DNA of 64,000 nt from Tritrichomonas musculus (Eukaryota > Parabasalia > Tritrichomonadida > Tritrichomonadidae). The stretch lies in contig JAPFFF010000017.1 of assembly GCA_039105265.1 (NCBI GenBank), positions 1 to 64,000 on the forward strand, in the 5' to 3' direction. The translations under genes and the position numbers were made by a program. This document shows positions 50,703 to 62,984 of this stretch, piece after piece (within the stretch, counting starts at the first letter, position 1; every line of letters begins with the position of its first letter). Below the pieces are notes generated by a model that was given only the letters and a program-made list of their open reading frames with translations, had not been told where the DNA came from and ran no database searches.

Positions 50703-53700
50703 TTAAAGTTCATCAAAATCTTCCATAAATGGATCTTTGTTAGCATTTATATCATCATTGTATAGAGGATTGTTTTCACTATTTTGTTCATGATCTATTG
50801 AATACAATTTGCTTTGCTCTGTATCATATGCTTGATATTTAATCCTCTCTTTTGATTTCTTATGAATGATTAAAAATGCAGTTAAAGCAGTTAATACAAG
50901 AAAGGCAACTAATCCAGCACAAATTCCAATGACAATTTTAGTTTTGTTTGATTTTGTTGATTTCAATATTGCATTTGTTGTATCATTTGATGATGTTTGA
51001 TTAATCATTTCATCATCATTTTTACTTGAAGTCTCAACTTCATATGCTGTGCTAATGATATAAGTGGCTGGATCTGGTGTTTTCATGAATGATTCAGATG
51101 AAGAAAATTCTGTTTTGCTCTGTATGCAATGTTGTGTTGCTGTTGGTGTTGCTTTTGGAGATTCAATGAATGTTTGGCTCTCATCAGGTTTTGGAGGATG
51201 TGTTTTTGTTGATGAAACAATTTTGGTATATTCATTTGTTTCCTTAATTGTTGGAATTGGTACATCAGTCATTGTTGCGACCAATGTTGGTTCAGGTTTA
51301 GCAATAGCTGTATATTTAAGTGTGCCTTCAATAATTGATTCAAGTGTTGCTGTGACTGTTGCTTCAGGTGTTGCTGTGACTGTTGCTTCAGGTGTTGCTG
51401 TGACTGTTGCTTCAGGTGTTGCTGTGACTGTTGCTTCAGGTGTTGCTGTAACTGTTGCTTCAGGTGTTGCTGTGACTGTTGCTTCAGGTGTTGCTGTGAC
51501 TGTTGCTTCAGGTGTTGCTGTGACTGTTGCTTCAGGTGTTGCTGTGACTGTTGCTTCAGGTGTTGCTGTGACTGTTGCTTCAGGTGTTGCTGTGACTGTT
51601 GGTTCAGGTGTTGCTGTGACTGTTGCTTCAGGTGTTGCTGTGACTGTTGCTTCAGGTGTTGCTGTGACTGTTGCTTCAGGTGTTGCTGTGACTGTTGCTT
51701 CAGGTGTTGCTGTAACTGTTGCTTCAGGTGTTGCTGTGACTGTTGCTTCAGGTGTTGCTGTGACTGTTGCTTCAGGTGTTGCTGTGACTGTTGCTTCAGG
51801 TGTTGCTGTGACTGTTGCTTCAGGTGTTGCTGTGACTGTTGCTTCAGGTGTTGCTGTGACTGTTGCTTCAGGTGTTGCTGTAACTGTTGCTTCAGGTGTT
51901 GCTGTGACTGTTGCTTCAGGTGTTGCTGTGACTGTTGCTTCAGGTGTTGCTGTGACTGTTGCTTCAGGTGTTGCTGTGACTGTTGCTTCAGGTGTTGCTG
52001 TAACTGTTGCTTCAGGTGTTGCTGTGACTGTTGCTTCAGGTGTTGCTGTGACTGTTGCTTCAGGTGTTGCTGTGACTGTTGCTTCAGGTGTTGCTGTAAC
52101 TGTTGCTTCAGGTGTTGCTGTGACTGTTGCTTCAGGTGTTGCTGTGACTGTTGCTTCAGGTGTTGCTGTGACTGTTGCTTCAGGTGTTGCTGTAACTGTT
52201 GCTTCAGGTGTTGCTGTGACTGTTGCTTCAGGTGTTGCTGTGACTGTTGCTTCAGGTGTTGCTGTGACTGTTGCTTCAGGTGTTGCTGTAACTGTTGCTT
52301 CAGGTGTTGCTGTGACTGTTGCTTCAGGTGTTGCTGTGACTGTTGCTTCAGGTGTTGCTGTGACTGTTGCTTCAGGTGTTGCTGTGACTGTTGCTTCAGG
52401 TGTTGCTGTGACTGTTGCTTCAGGTGTTGCTGTGACTGTTGCTTCAGGTGTTGCTGTGACTGTTGCTTCAGGTGTTGCTGTAACTGTTGCTTCAGGTGTT
52501 GCTGTGACTGTTGCTTCAGGTGTTGCTGTGACTGTTGCTTCAGGTGTTGCTGTGACTGTTGCTTCAGGTGTTGCTGTGACTGTTGCTTCAGGTGTTGCTG
52601 TGACTGTTGCTTCAGGTGTTGCTGTAACTGTTGCTTCAGGTGTTGCTGTGACTGTTGCTTCAGGTGTTGCTGTGACTGTTGCTTCAGGTGTTGCTGTAAC
52701 TGTTGCTTCAGGTGTTGCTGTGACTGTTGCTTCAGGTGTTGCTGTGACTGTTGCTTCAGGTGTTGCTGTGACTGTTGCTTCAGGTGTTGCTGTAACTGTT
52801 GCTTCAGGTGTTGCTGTGACTGTTGGTTTAGGTGATTTGGTTAATGATGGCATGATTTGATCTTTTGAACATTCATCCAAGAATCCATTTTTATATTGTT
52901 CAAATGCGACATAGTTAGATTTAACAATATAAGATTTTCCTGGAATGATACAATTATCTGACAGTGAAATATAACTGCTAACAAAACCAGTTGTGTCTCC
53001 AAATAAATATAAATCAGATACTGAGCTGCCAATTTTAACATTATTTGATTTGAAAGTAATTGTACTTGTTTTGGAACTCCAATCAAAATAAATTAAGCAT
53101 TTATCCAGATTATCATTAATATTGCTTTCGAAAGTATTTTCACTGATTTCTAAGAAATTAGCAGAAATAGGATCTTTATTTTTATATTTATAATAAAAGT
53201 CGCATCCATTTTTTCCTTTATTATTAATAAATGTGCATTTATGAATGCTTCCAAAAGCCCACAAAAAGTAAATGGCACCTCCATATTTATCTGTTCCAGT
53301 TGCTTCGTTTTCTTCAAACGTGCAATAATTAAAAGCAAATAATCTCACTCTTTGTTCTGTGCTAATTGAAACAGCTCCACCTTTTTGTCCTTTGCATTTT
53401 TTAAAAGTGCATCCAGTGATAGTTGAGTTTCCTGTTGGATTGCTTCTAGAACCACTAATATAGATGGCTCCTCCTCCGTTACTACTTCTATCTTCAATAC
53501 CAATAAAAGAGCAATGGCAAATGACTATATTGCAATTTGTTCCTTTTATGTTCTTCAAATTTTTGTTTTCAGCATAAATATTTTTAGTGTTTCCACTTGG
53601 CAATCCTTGATTTTCTTGCAATTCTAAAAGACTTTTGGTTGGTTTTGATGGACAAACTATAGTATCAGGTGGTTTTGATGTTATAATTTGAGTTGGTTCA

Positions 53701-54716
53701 ATTGTTGGTGTTTGAGTTGGTTCAATTGTTGGTGTTTGAATTGATGTTGTTGGTGTTTGAGTTGGTATTTGAATTGGTGTTGTTGATTCGTCTACTTTAC
53801 ATATTGTTGGAAATCCACTTTTAAAAAAGGTTAAGTCTTTTGCTTTAATTATGTTTGATTCTGAAGGATAAATGCAATTATTTGAAAGAGAAATTTTGGT
53901 CTGTTTTAATGTTCCACTGTATTCAAACAATTTGACATTTGCTGAAACAGATTGGCCGATTATTATTTGGTTTTTTTGGAAAGATATACTGCATTTATCA
54001 TTCCAAGCCATGTAAATCAAACTATTAGTTCCTGCATTCAAGTCATTTTTGAATGTGTTATTATTAAAAGTCAATTTTTGTTCAGCTTTTAATGATGTAG
54101 TTGTTGTTTTTGATTCATAATAAACATCTCGTCCTTTTGCACCTTTGTTATTGTTGAATATGCAATTCTCAATAAACCCATACGTCAGTTTGGCACAAAT
54201 TGCACCGCCTAAACCAGATGTGCTTGTGGCTTCGTTTTTTATAAATTCGCAATTTACTATGTAAAACTTCCTTGCATTTTGTTGCGTGAATATTGATATT
54301 GCACCTCCGATACTTCCATGATTTTCAGTGAATAGGCAATACTTAATTTCTACTGAAATTGTATTTTTACCCGAATTGCCAGTTGTTTTGATATATACTG
54401 CTCCTCCTCCGTTTGTTCCTGTATCTTTTATTTTTGTGAAAGTGCAATGTTCTAAATCAACAATGCTTCCATCGGCATTTAAATGATTTAAGTTTTTATT
54501 GCATGCGTATAGTTTTGCATTTGTTGGAAAAGAATTTTCACTTCCTTCTTTTAATTCAGTATACCCAGATGGAGGCGAACATGTAATTTTTGAGATTTTT
54601 TTATGTATTGAGTCAGAATACCAAATATCTTTTTTGTATGCCAATTCATTATTATTTTTTTTGTAATATTTTGGAAAAGAAATGTTTTTTAGAATATCTA
54701 ATAAGAGGAAAAACAT
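50703..54716 (-). CDS. Pmp-like surface protein with 62-repeat stalk (1337 aa)
   Basis: A probable type I surface protein and adhesin candidate. The start MFFLLLDILKNISF is a short signal-like segment. Two beta-helix regions (about residues 60-300 and 370-620) carry GGAI/GGAV motifs and C-(T/L/E)-F turns: NGGGAVYIKTTG, GSIGGAISIF, LGGAICAKL, NGGGAIYISGS, KGGAVSIS, YGGAIYF. These are like chlamydial polymorphic membrane proteins and the trichomonad Pmp family. A T/P-rich spacer is followed by about 500 residues of TPEATVTA repeats (DNA 51346-52833), a likely O-glycosylated stalk. A membrane helix (IVIGICAGLVAFLVLTALTA) and an acidic cytosolic tail with NPLY, an endocytosis-type motif, end the protein. 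Confidence 0.85.
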   Translation of the reverse strand: MFFLLLDILKNISFPKYYKKNNNELAYKKDIWYSDSIHKKISKITCSPPSGYTELKEGSENSFPTNAKLYACNKNLNHLNADGSIVDLEHCTFTKIKDTGTNGGGAVYIKTTGNSGKNTISVEIKYCLFTENHGSIGGAISIFTQQNARKFYIVNCEFIKNEATSTSGLGGAICAKLTYGFIENCIFNNNKGAKGRDVYYESKTTTTSLKAEQKLTFNNNTFKNDLNAGTNSLIYMAWNDKCSISFQKNQIIIGQSVSANVKLFEYSGTLKQTKISLSNNCIYPSESNIIKAKDLTFFKSGFPTICKVDESTTPIQIPTQTPTTSIQTPTIEPTQTPTIEPTQIITSKPPDTIVCPSKPTKSLLELQENQGLPSGNTKNIYAENKNLKNIKGTNCNIVICHCSFIGIEDRSSNGGGAIYISGSRSNPTGNSTITGCTFKKCKGQKGGAVSISTEQRVRLFAFNYCTFEENEATGTDKYGGAIYFLWAFGSIHKCTFINNKGKNGCDFYYKYKNKDPISANFLEISENTFESNINDNLDKCLIYFDWSSKTSTITFKSNNVKIGSSVSDLYLFGDTTGFVSSYISLSDNCIIPGKSYIVKSNYVAFEQYKNGFLDECSKDQIMPSLTKSPKPTVTATPEATVTATPEATVTATPEATVTATPEATVTATPEATVTATPEATVTATPEATVTATPEATVTATPEATVTATPEATVTATPEATVTATPEATVTATPEATVTATPEATVTATPEATVTATPEATVTATPEATVTATPEATVTATPEATVTATPEATVTATPEATVTATPEATVTATPEATVTATPEATVTATPEATVTATPEATVTATPEATVTATPEATVTATPEATVTATPEATVTATPEATVTATPEATVTATPEATVTATPEATVTATPEATVTATPEATVTATPEATVTATPEATVTATPEATVTATPEATVTATPEATVTATPEATVTATPEATVTATPEATVTATPEATVTATPEATVTATPEATVTATPEATVTATPEATVTATPEATVTATPEPTVTATPEATVTATPEATVTATPEATVTATPEATVTATPEATVTATPEATVTATPEATVTATPEATVTATPEATVTATPEATVTATLESIIEGTLKYTAIAKPEPTLVATMTDVPIPTIKETNEYTKIVSSTKTHPPKPDESQTFIESPKATPTATQHCIQSKTEFSSSESFMKTPDPATYIISTAYEVETSSKNDDEMINQTSSNDTTNAILKSTKSNKTKIVIGICAGLVAFLVLTALTAFLIIHKKSKERIKYQAYDTEQSKLYSIDHEQNSENNPLYNDDINANKDPFMEDFDEL
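51346..52833 (-). repeat. 24-bp coding minisatellite, 62 units
   Basis: 62 units of exactly 24 bp encode TPEATVTA. They are almost identical in DNA: the main difference is one synonymous base (TGTGACTG against TGTAACTG on the + strand), plus one A-to-P change near 51600. The opposite strand is also open across the array, giving a false 598-residue VAVTVASG frame. Confidence 0.95.
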
Positions 54717-56215
54717 TAATTAGTATTGAAATGGCCATTGAATTCTTAAGAACGTAAATAAGAAAATTTGAGAACAAGTTATCAAATAACTCTTTGAAAA
54801 ATGAATTGAAATAAAAAAAGCAATAAATTAATCCTATATTTAAAAAAATTAAATTTACATATTAATAATTATCTAATAAAAAAACTATGGTCAGATTTTT
54901 TTTAAATTTCAGAGGATTCCTTATCAACGATCGTAAACTTTTGATTAATTCAATTCATCCATTCATAACAGTTTTCATAAAATTTCAATTCTTAAAAGAA
55001 TTTTATTATCCAATTATTCATAAATTAATTTCATTTGAAAATGCTTCCAAAAACATAAATAAAATGAGGTCGTTCAACTTATAAAAAGTAATAAAAAAAA
55101 ACAGATTATTTTTTAGTATGTTATTATATGATATATAAATTTAAAGAGAGAATAATATTTAAAAAAAAAATTCCGACTTATTTTTAGATATTTTAATAAT
55201 TCAAAGAAAAGCAATAATAATCTTGACCATATTTTTGACCAAGAAGATAAAATTTAAATTTATTACACTTTTTCTCATTTTTCATAATTCATTATTATAT
55301 TTATTTACTATTTTTTTTTAAGAATTGCATACTTTTACTAGTTTATTTCATAAAAAAATAATTTGAGAAGCATTTATTTTTTCTCTCAATTTCTAAATTC
55401 AAAAAAAAAAAATTTATTCTATAATAATAGTGTAATAAAATTATATAATTAATTTATATCTTTAACAAAACATAAATATTAGTTAATTAATTGATTAATT
55501 ATATAGTATTAATATTGATTATTATTAATTACAATCATTTTAAGAGTATTATTGGAATTATATATATATATATTTATAAGATTGAATAATAAATATAGTA
55601 AGACGATAAACGAGTAAACATCAGAAAAACCAAATTATTTTATTAAATAACCTAGTAAAAGTTTGTCGACATCAAAAACTTTTTCATAAAAAATAAAAAA
55701 ATAATCTTTTCAAAAGGTACGTTAAAAGAAAGAAGCTTTTCTCATAGAGTGAGGAGAATTATATGTAAACGGGAGAATAATATGTAAACGCTACAGAAAA
55801 AGTTTAAGATATACAATTTTTTTGAATTAATTAATAGAAATAATAAATAATTTATTTGAAAAAAATTGATAAAAAAACTCTAAATTATCTTTATTAAATT
55901 TTGTTTTTGTAATTTATTATATAGTGATTCAAATTAAATTGATAATGTATAATAATAAAACTAACTAAAAGAAAGCGGATAATGCTTTTCTCTTTCATTT
56001 TTAAACTTTTTCAGGGCGAATGGAAAAGTCATTCAAAAAGTGAAGATTTTTTTTGAGAGAAGTACGATCAAAATAGACCGTTAATATTTTGAGAGTAACA
56101 CAAAAAGTTAAACTTTTTGATTCAATTTTTTTTGAATAAATATTTGCGGTTAATGCTGTAAATAATTGACCTTTTTGTATTGTTTAAATAGCGCCAATTT
56201 GATTTTAAAACAAAT
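54717..56215. other. AT-rich intergenic region with repeat copy 2
   Basis: About 1.5 kb. It holds the second 37-bp repeat (55595-55631), and a short duplication TATGTAAACG near 55762-55800. A 65-codon ORF at 54887-55084 has no features of a gene. Nothing else supported. Confidence 0.5.
55595..55631 (+). repeat. 37-bp dispersed repeat, copy 2
   Basis: Matches 49939-49975 in the same orientation with one mismatch (ACGATAAACG against ACGATTAACG). Confidence 0.8.
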
Positions 56216-56365
56216 AATTAATATTGACTTCCAAACAAAGCTATTGTTGGTTCAATTCCAACCTTCCACCTATTTTAGTGGAAGCCAGGCGGGATAGCTT
56301 TGATTAGGAGCCATATTTTTGATCTTTTGCAACAGATATCTTTGCAATTAATATTGGCTTCCAAA
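56216..56365. other. Three-way-junction insert flanked by 20-bp direct repeats
   Basis: AATTAATATTGACTTCCAAA (56216-56235) recurs at 56346-56365 with one change. Between them CAAAGCTAT (56236-56244) pairs with ATAGCTTTG (56294-56302). Inside this 9-bp stem are two perfect hairpins: GTTGG/CCAAC with the 7-nt loop TTCAATT, and TTCCAC/GTGGAA with an 8-nt loop. The first hairpin has the size and sequence of a tRNA T arm and includes a box-B-like GGTTCAATTCC. No acceptor, D or anticodon arm is present, so it is not a tRNA gene. It borders the 41-bp satellite. Confidence 0.7.
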
Positions 56366-56370
56366 TCAAT

Positions 56371-59300
56371 CAATCAAACAAAACAGCAAAGCAGCACAGC
56401 TGCACAATAATCTATCAAACAAAACAGCAAAGCAGCACAACTGCACAATAATCTATCAAACAAAACAGCAAAGCAGCACAACTGCACAACAACCAATCAA
56501 ACAAAACAGCAAAGCAGCACAACTGCACAATAATCTATCAAACAAAACAGCAAAGCAGCACAGCACTACAACAACCAATCAAACAAAACAGCAAAGCAGC
56601 ACAGCACTACAATAATCTATCAAACAAAACAGCAAAGCAGCACAGCACTACAATAATCTATCAAACAAAACAGCAAAGCAGCACAGCTGCACAATAATCT
56701 ATCAAACAAAACAGCAAAGCAGCACAACTGCACAATAATCTATCAAACAAAACAGCAAAGCAGCACAGCACTACAATAATCTATCAAACAAAACAGCAAA
56801 GCAGCACAGCAGCACAATAATCTATCAAACAAAACAGCAAAGCAGCACAGCACTACAACAACCAATCAAACAAAACAGCAAAGCAGCACAGCACTACAAT
56901 AATCTATCAAACAAAACAGCAAAGCAGCACAGCACTACAATAATCTATCAAACAAAACAGCAAAGCAGCACAGCTGCACAATAATCTATCAAACAAAACA
57001 GCAAAGCAGCACAACTGCACAATAATCTATCAAACAAAACAGCAAAGCAGCACAGCACTACAATAATCTATCAAACAAAACAGCAAAGCAGCACAGCAGC
57101 ACAATAATCTATCAAACAAAACAGCAAAGCAGCACAACTGCACAATAATCTATCAAACAAAACAGCAAAGCAGCACAACTGCACAATAATCTATCAAACA
57201 AAACAGCAAAGCAGCACAACTGCACAACAACCAATCAAACAAAACAGCAAAGCAGCACAACTGCACAATAATCTATCAAACAAAACAGCAAAGCAGCACA
57301 GCACTACAACAACCAATCAAACAAAACAGCAAAGCAGCACAGCACTACAATAATCTATCAAACAAAACAGCAAAGCAGCACAGCACTACAATAATCTATC
57401 AAACAAAACAGCAAAGCAGCACAGCAGCACAATAATCTATCAAACAAAACAGCAAAGCAGCACAACTGCACAATAATCTATCAAACAAAACAGCAAAGCA
57501 GCACAACTGCACAATAATCTATCAAACAAAACAGCAAAGCAGCACAGCACTACAACAACCAATCAAACAAAACAGCACATCAGCACCATAATCTATCAAA
57601 CAAAACAGCAAAGCAGCACAACTGCACAATAATCTATCAAACAAAACAGCAAAGCAGCACAGCAGCACAATAATCTATCAAACAAAACAGCAAAGCAGCA
57701 CAGCAGCACAATAATCTATCAAACAAAACAGCAAAGCAGCACAACTGCACAATAATCTATCAAACAAAACAGCAAAGCAGCACAACTGCACAATAATCTA
57801 TCAAACAAAACAGCAAAGCAGCACAACTGCACAACAACCAATCAAACAAAACAGCAAAGCAGCACAACTGCACAATAATCTATCAAACAAAACAGCAAAG
57901 CAGCACAGCACTACAACAACCAATCAAACAAAACAGCAAAGCAGCACAGCACTACAATAATCTATCAAACAAAACAGCAAAGCAGCACAGCACTACAATA
58001 ATCTATCAAACAAAACAGCAAAGCAGCACAGCAGCACAATAATCTATCAAACAAAACAGCAAAGCAGCACAACTGCACAATAATCTATCAAACAAAACAG
58101 CAAAGCAGCACAACTGCACAATAATCTATCAAACAAAACAGCAAAGCAGCACAGCACTACAACAACCAATCAAACAAAACAGCACATCAGCACCATAATC
58201 TATCAAACAAAACAGCAAAGCAGCACAACTGCACAATAATCTATCAAACAAAACAGCAAAGCAGCACAGCAGCACAATAATCTATCAAACAAAACAGCAA
58301 AGCAGCACAACTGCACAATAATCTATCAAACAAAACAGCAAAGCAGCACAGCAGCACAATAATCTATCAAACAAAACAGCAAAGCAGCACAGCAGCACAA
58401 TAATCTATCAAACAAAACAGCAAAGCAGCACAGCACTACAATAATCTATCAAACAAAACAGCAAAGCAGCACAGCAGAACAATAATCTATCAAACAAAAC
58501 AGCAAAGCAGCACAACTGCACAATAATCTATCAAACAAAACAGCAAAGCAGCACAACTGCACAATAATCTATCAAACAAAACAGCAAAGCAGCACAACTG
58601 CACAATAATCTATCAAACAAAACAGCAAAGCAGCACAGCAGCACAATAATCTATCAAACAAAACAGCAAAGCAGCACAGCTGCACGATAATCTATCAAAC
58701 AAAACAGCAAAGCAGCACAACTGCACAATAATCTATCAAACAAAACAGCAAAGCAGCACAGCACTACAACAACCAATCAAACAAAACAGCAAAGCAGCAC
58801 AGCACTACAATAATCTATCAAACAAAACAGCAAAGCAGCACAGCACTACAATAATCTATCAAACAAAACAGCAAAGCAGCACAGCAGCACAATAATCTAT
58901 CAAACAAAACAGCAAAGCAGCACAACTGCACAATAATCTATCAAACAAAACAGCAAAGCAGCACAACTGCACAATAATCTATCAAACAAAACAGCAAAGC
59001 AGCACAGCACTACAACAACCAATCAAACAAAACAGCACATCAGCACCATAATCTATCAAACAAAACAGCAAAGCAGCACAACTGCACAATAATCTATCAA
59101 ACAAAACAGCAAAGCAGCACAGCAGCACAATAATCTATCAAACAAAACAGCAAAGCAGCACAACTGCACAATAATCTATCAAACAAAACAGCAAAGCAGC
59201 ACAGCACTACAATAATCTATCAAACAAAACAGCAAAGCAGCACAACTGCACAATAATCTATCAAACAAAACAGCAAAGCAGCACAGCACTACAATAATCT

Positions 59301-62300
59301 ATCAAACAAAACAGCAAAGCAGCACAGCAGCACAATAATCTATCAAACAAAACAGCAAAGCAGCACAACTGCACAATAATCTATCAAACAAAACAGCAAA
59401 GCAGCACAACTGCACAATAATCTATCAAACAAAACAGCAAAGCAGCACAGCACTACAACAACCAATCAAACAAAACAGCAAAGCAGCACAGCACTACAAT
59501 AATCTATCAAACAAAACAGCAAAGCAGCACAGCACTACAATAATCTATCAAACAAAACAGCAAAGCAGCACAGCAGCACAATAATCTATCAAACAAAACA
59601 GCAAAGCAGCACAACTGCACAATAATCTATCAAACAAAACAGCAAAGCAGCACAACTGCACAATAATCTATCAAACAAAACAGCAAAGCAGCACAGCACT
59701 ACAACAACCAATCAAACAAAACAGCAAAGCAGCACAGCACTACAATAATCTATCAAACAAAACAGCAAAGCAGCACAGCACTACAATAATCTATCAAACA
59801 AAACAGCAAAGCAGCACAGCAGCACAATAATCTATCAAACAAAACAGCAAAGCAGCACAACTGCACAATAATCTATCAAACAAAACAGCAAAGCAGCACA
59901 ACTGCACAATAATCTATCAAACAAAACAGCAAAGCAGCACAGCACTACAACAACCAATCAAACAAAACAGCAAAGCAGCACAGCACTACAATAATCTATC
60001 AAACAAAACAGCAAAGCAGCACAACTGCACAATAATCTATCAAACAAAACAGCAAAGCAGCACAGCAGCACAATAATCTATCAAACAAAACAGCAAAGCA
60101 GCACAACTGCACAATAATCTATCAAACAAAACAGCAAAGCAGCACAGCACTACAATAATCTATCAAACAAAACAGCAAAGCAGCACAACTGCACAATAAT
60201 CTATCAAACAAAACAGCAAAGCAGCACAGCACTACAATAATCTATCAAACAAAACAGCAAAGCAGCACAGCAGCACAATAATCTATCAAACAAAACAGCA
60301 AAGCAGCACAACTGCACAATAATCTATCAAACAAAACAGCAAAGCAGCACAACTGCACAATAATCTATCAAACAAAACAGCAAAGCAGCACATCAGCACC
60401 ATAATCTATCAAACAAAACAGCAAAGCAGCACAACTGCACAATAATCTATCAAACAAAACAGCAAAGCAGCACAACTGCACAATAATCTATCAAACAAAA
60501 CAGCAAAGCAGCACAACTGCACAATAATCTATCAAACAAAACAGCAAAGCAGCACAGCAGCACAATAATCTATCAAACAAAACAGCAAAGCAGCACAACT
60601 GCACAATAATCTATCAAACAAAACAGCAAAGCAGCACAGCACTACAATAATCTATCAAACAAAACAGCAAAGCAGCACAGCAGAACAATAATCTATCAAA
60701 CAAAACAGCAAAGCAGCACAACTGCACAATAATCTATCAAACAAAACAGCAAAGCAGCACAACTGCACAATAATCTATCAAACAAAACAGCAAAGCAGCA
60801 CAACTGCACAATAATCTATCAAACAAAACAGCAAAGCAGCACAACTGCACAACAACCAATCAAACAAAACAGCAAAGCAGCACAGCAGCACAATAATCTA
60901 TCAAACAAAACAGCAAAGCAGCACAGCACTACAACAACCAATCAAACAAAACAGCAAAGCAGCACAGCACTACAATAATCTATCAAACAAAACAGCAAAG
61001 CAGCACAGCTGCACAATAATCTATCAAACAAAACAGCAAAGCAGCACAACTGCACAATAATCTATCAAACAAAACAGCAAAGCAGCACAGCACTACAATA
61101 ATCTATCAAACAAAACAGCAAAGCAGCACAGCAGCACAATAATCTATCAAACAAAACAGCAAAGCAGCACAACTGCACAATAATCTATCAAACAAAACAG
61201 CAAAGCAGCACAACTGCACAATAATCTATCAAACAAAACAGCAAAGCAGCACAACTGCACAACAACCAATCAAACAAAACAGCAAAGCAGCACAACTGCA
61301 CGATAATCTATCAAACAAAACAGCAAAGCAGCACAGCACTACAACAACCAATCAAACAAAACAGCAAAGCAGCACAGCACTACAATAATCTATCAAACAA
61401 AACAGCAAAGCAGCACAGCACTACAATAATCTATCAAACAAAACAGCAAAGCAGCACAGCAGCACAATAATCTATCAAACAAAACAGCAAAGCAGCACAA
61501 CTGCACAATAATCTATCAAACAAAACAGCAAAGCAGCACAACTGCACAATAATCTATCAAACAAAACAGCAAAGCAGCACAGCACTACAACAACCAATCA
61601 AACAAAACAGCACATCAGCACCATAATCTATCAAACAAAACAGCAAAGCAGCACAACTGCACAATAATCTATCAAACAAAACAGCAAAGCAGCACAGCAG
61701 CACAATAATCTATCAAACAAAACAGCAAAGCAGCACAACTGCACAATAATCTATCAAACAAAACAGCAAAGCAGCACAGCAGCACAATAATCTATCAAAC
61801 AAAACAGCAAAGCAGCACAGCAGCACAATAATCTATCAAACAAAACAGCAAAGCAGCACAGCACTACAATAATCTATCAAACAAAACAGCAAAGCAGCAC
61901 AGCAGCACAATAATCTATCAAACAAAACAGCAAAGCAGCACAACTGCACAATAATCTATCAAACAAAACAGCAAAGCAGCACAACTGCACAATAATCTAT
62001 CAAACAAAACAGCAAAGCAGCACAACTGCACAATAATCTATCAAACAAAACAGCAAAGCAGCACAGCAGCACAATAATCTATCAAACAAAACAGCAAAGC
62101 AGCACAGCTGCACGATAATCTATCAAACAAAACAGCAAAGCAGCACAGCACTACAACAACCAATCAAACAAAACAGCAAAGCAGCACAGCACTACAATAA
62201 TCTATCAAACAAAACAGCAAAGCAGCACAGCACTACAATAATCTATCAAACAAAACAGCAAAGCAGCACAGCAGCACAATAATCTATCAAACAAAACAGC

Positions 62301-62790
62301 AAAGCAGCACAACTGCACAATAATCTATCAAACAAAACAGCAAAGCAGCACAACTGCACAATAATCTATCAAACAAAACAGCAAAGCAGCACAGCAGCAC
62401 AATAATCTATCAAACAAAACAGCAAAGCAGCACAACTGCACAACAACCAATCAAACAAAAAGCAAAGCAGCACAGCACTACAATAACCAATCAAACAAAA
62501 CAGCAAAGCAGCACAGCAGCACAATAATCTATCAAACAAAACAGCAAAGCAGCACAACTGCACAATAATCTATCAAACAAAACAGCAAAGCAGCACAGCA
62601 GCACAATAATCTATCAAACAAAACAGCAAAGCAGCACAACTGCACAATAATCTATCAAACAAAACAGCAAAGCAGCACAGCACTACAACAACCAATCAAA
62701 CAAAACAGCAAAGCAGCACAGCTGCACGATAATCTATCAAACAAAACAGCAAAGCAGCACAGCAGCACAACAAACAATCAAATAAAACAG
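56371..62790. repeat. 41-bp satellite array, about 156 units (6.4 kb)
   Basis: Each unit contains ATCAAACAAAACAGCAAAGC, then a variable end (AGCACAACTGCAC, AGCACAGCACTAC, AGCACAGCAGCAC or AGCACAGCTGCAC) and a two-state joint (AATAATCT or AACAACCA). Units are strictly 41 bp except for at least four 33-bp units missing 8 bp, at about 57574, 58181, 59034 and 61609. The + strand is rich in A and C and poor in G and T, and far richer in GC than the flanks. As 41 is not a multiple of 3, it does not code. No unique spacers are present. Confidence 0.97.
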
Positions 62791-62984
62791 ATGATTTTAT
62801 GTACTAGTTCAAACATTAGACGATAACAAATACCAAAAAGATTACTAATAATTGATATTTTCATCAATCAACTATAATCAAACACAACAACACAACAGTT
62901 TTTCATTAATAAAATATATTTTATTAATTATTAAATTTTTATTTATTTGCAATTATAATTATAATTTATTTACTTACCATAAAA
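62791..62984. other. Junction between the two arrays
   Basis: About 190 bp of AT-rich single-copy sequence between the satellite and the 57-bp array. No feature supported. Confidence 0.5.

Noticed and set aside
51064-52860. 598-residue + strand ORF of VAVTVASG repeats
   Set aside because: It is the open antisense frame of the TPEATVTA minisatellite. The - strand frame has beta-helix domains, a membrane helix and a tail, so only that one is coding.
54887-55084. 65-residue + strand ORF
   Set aside because: Has an ATG, but no recognisable features and random-looking composition; too weak to call.
56236-56302. tRNA gene
   Set aside because: A T-arm-like hairpin and box B are present, but there is no acceptor, D or anticodon arm and no box A.
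62369-62563. Cysteine/leucine-rich - strand ORF in the satellite
   Set aside because: The 41-bp period shifts frame in each unit; the ORF arises only from local irregularities.
56371-62790. CRISPR-like array
   Set aside because: The units are contiguous 41-bp repeats with no unique spacers, and the genome is eukaryotic.
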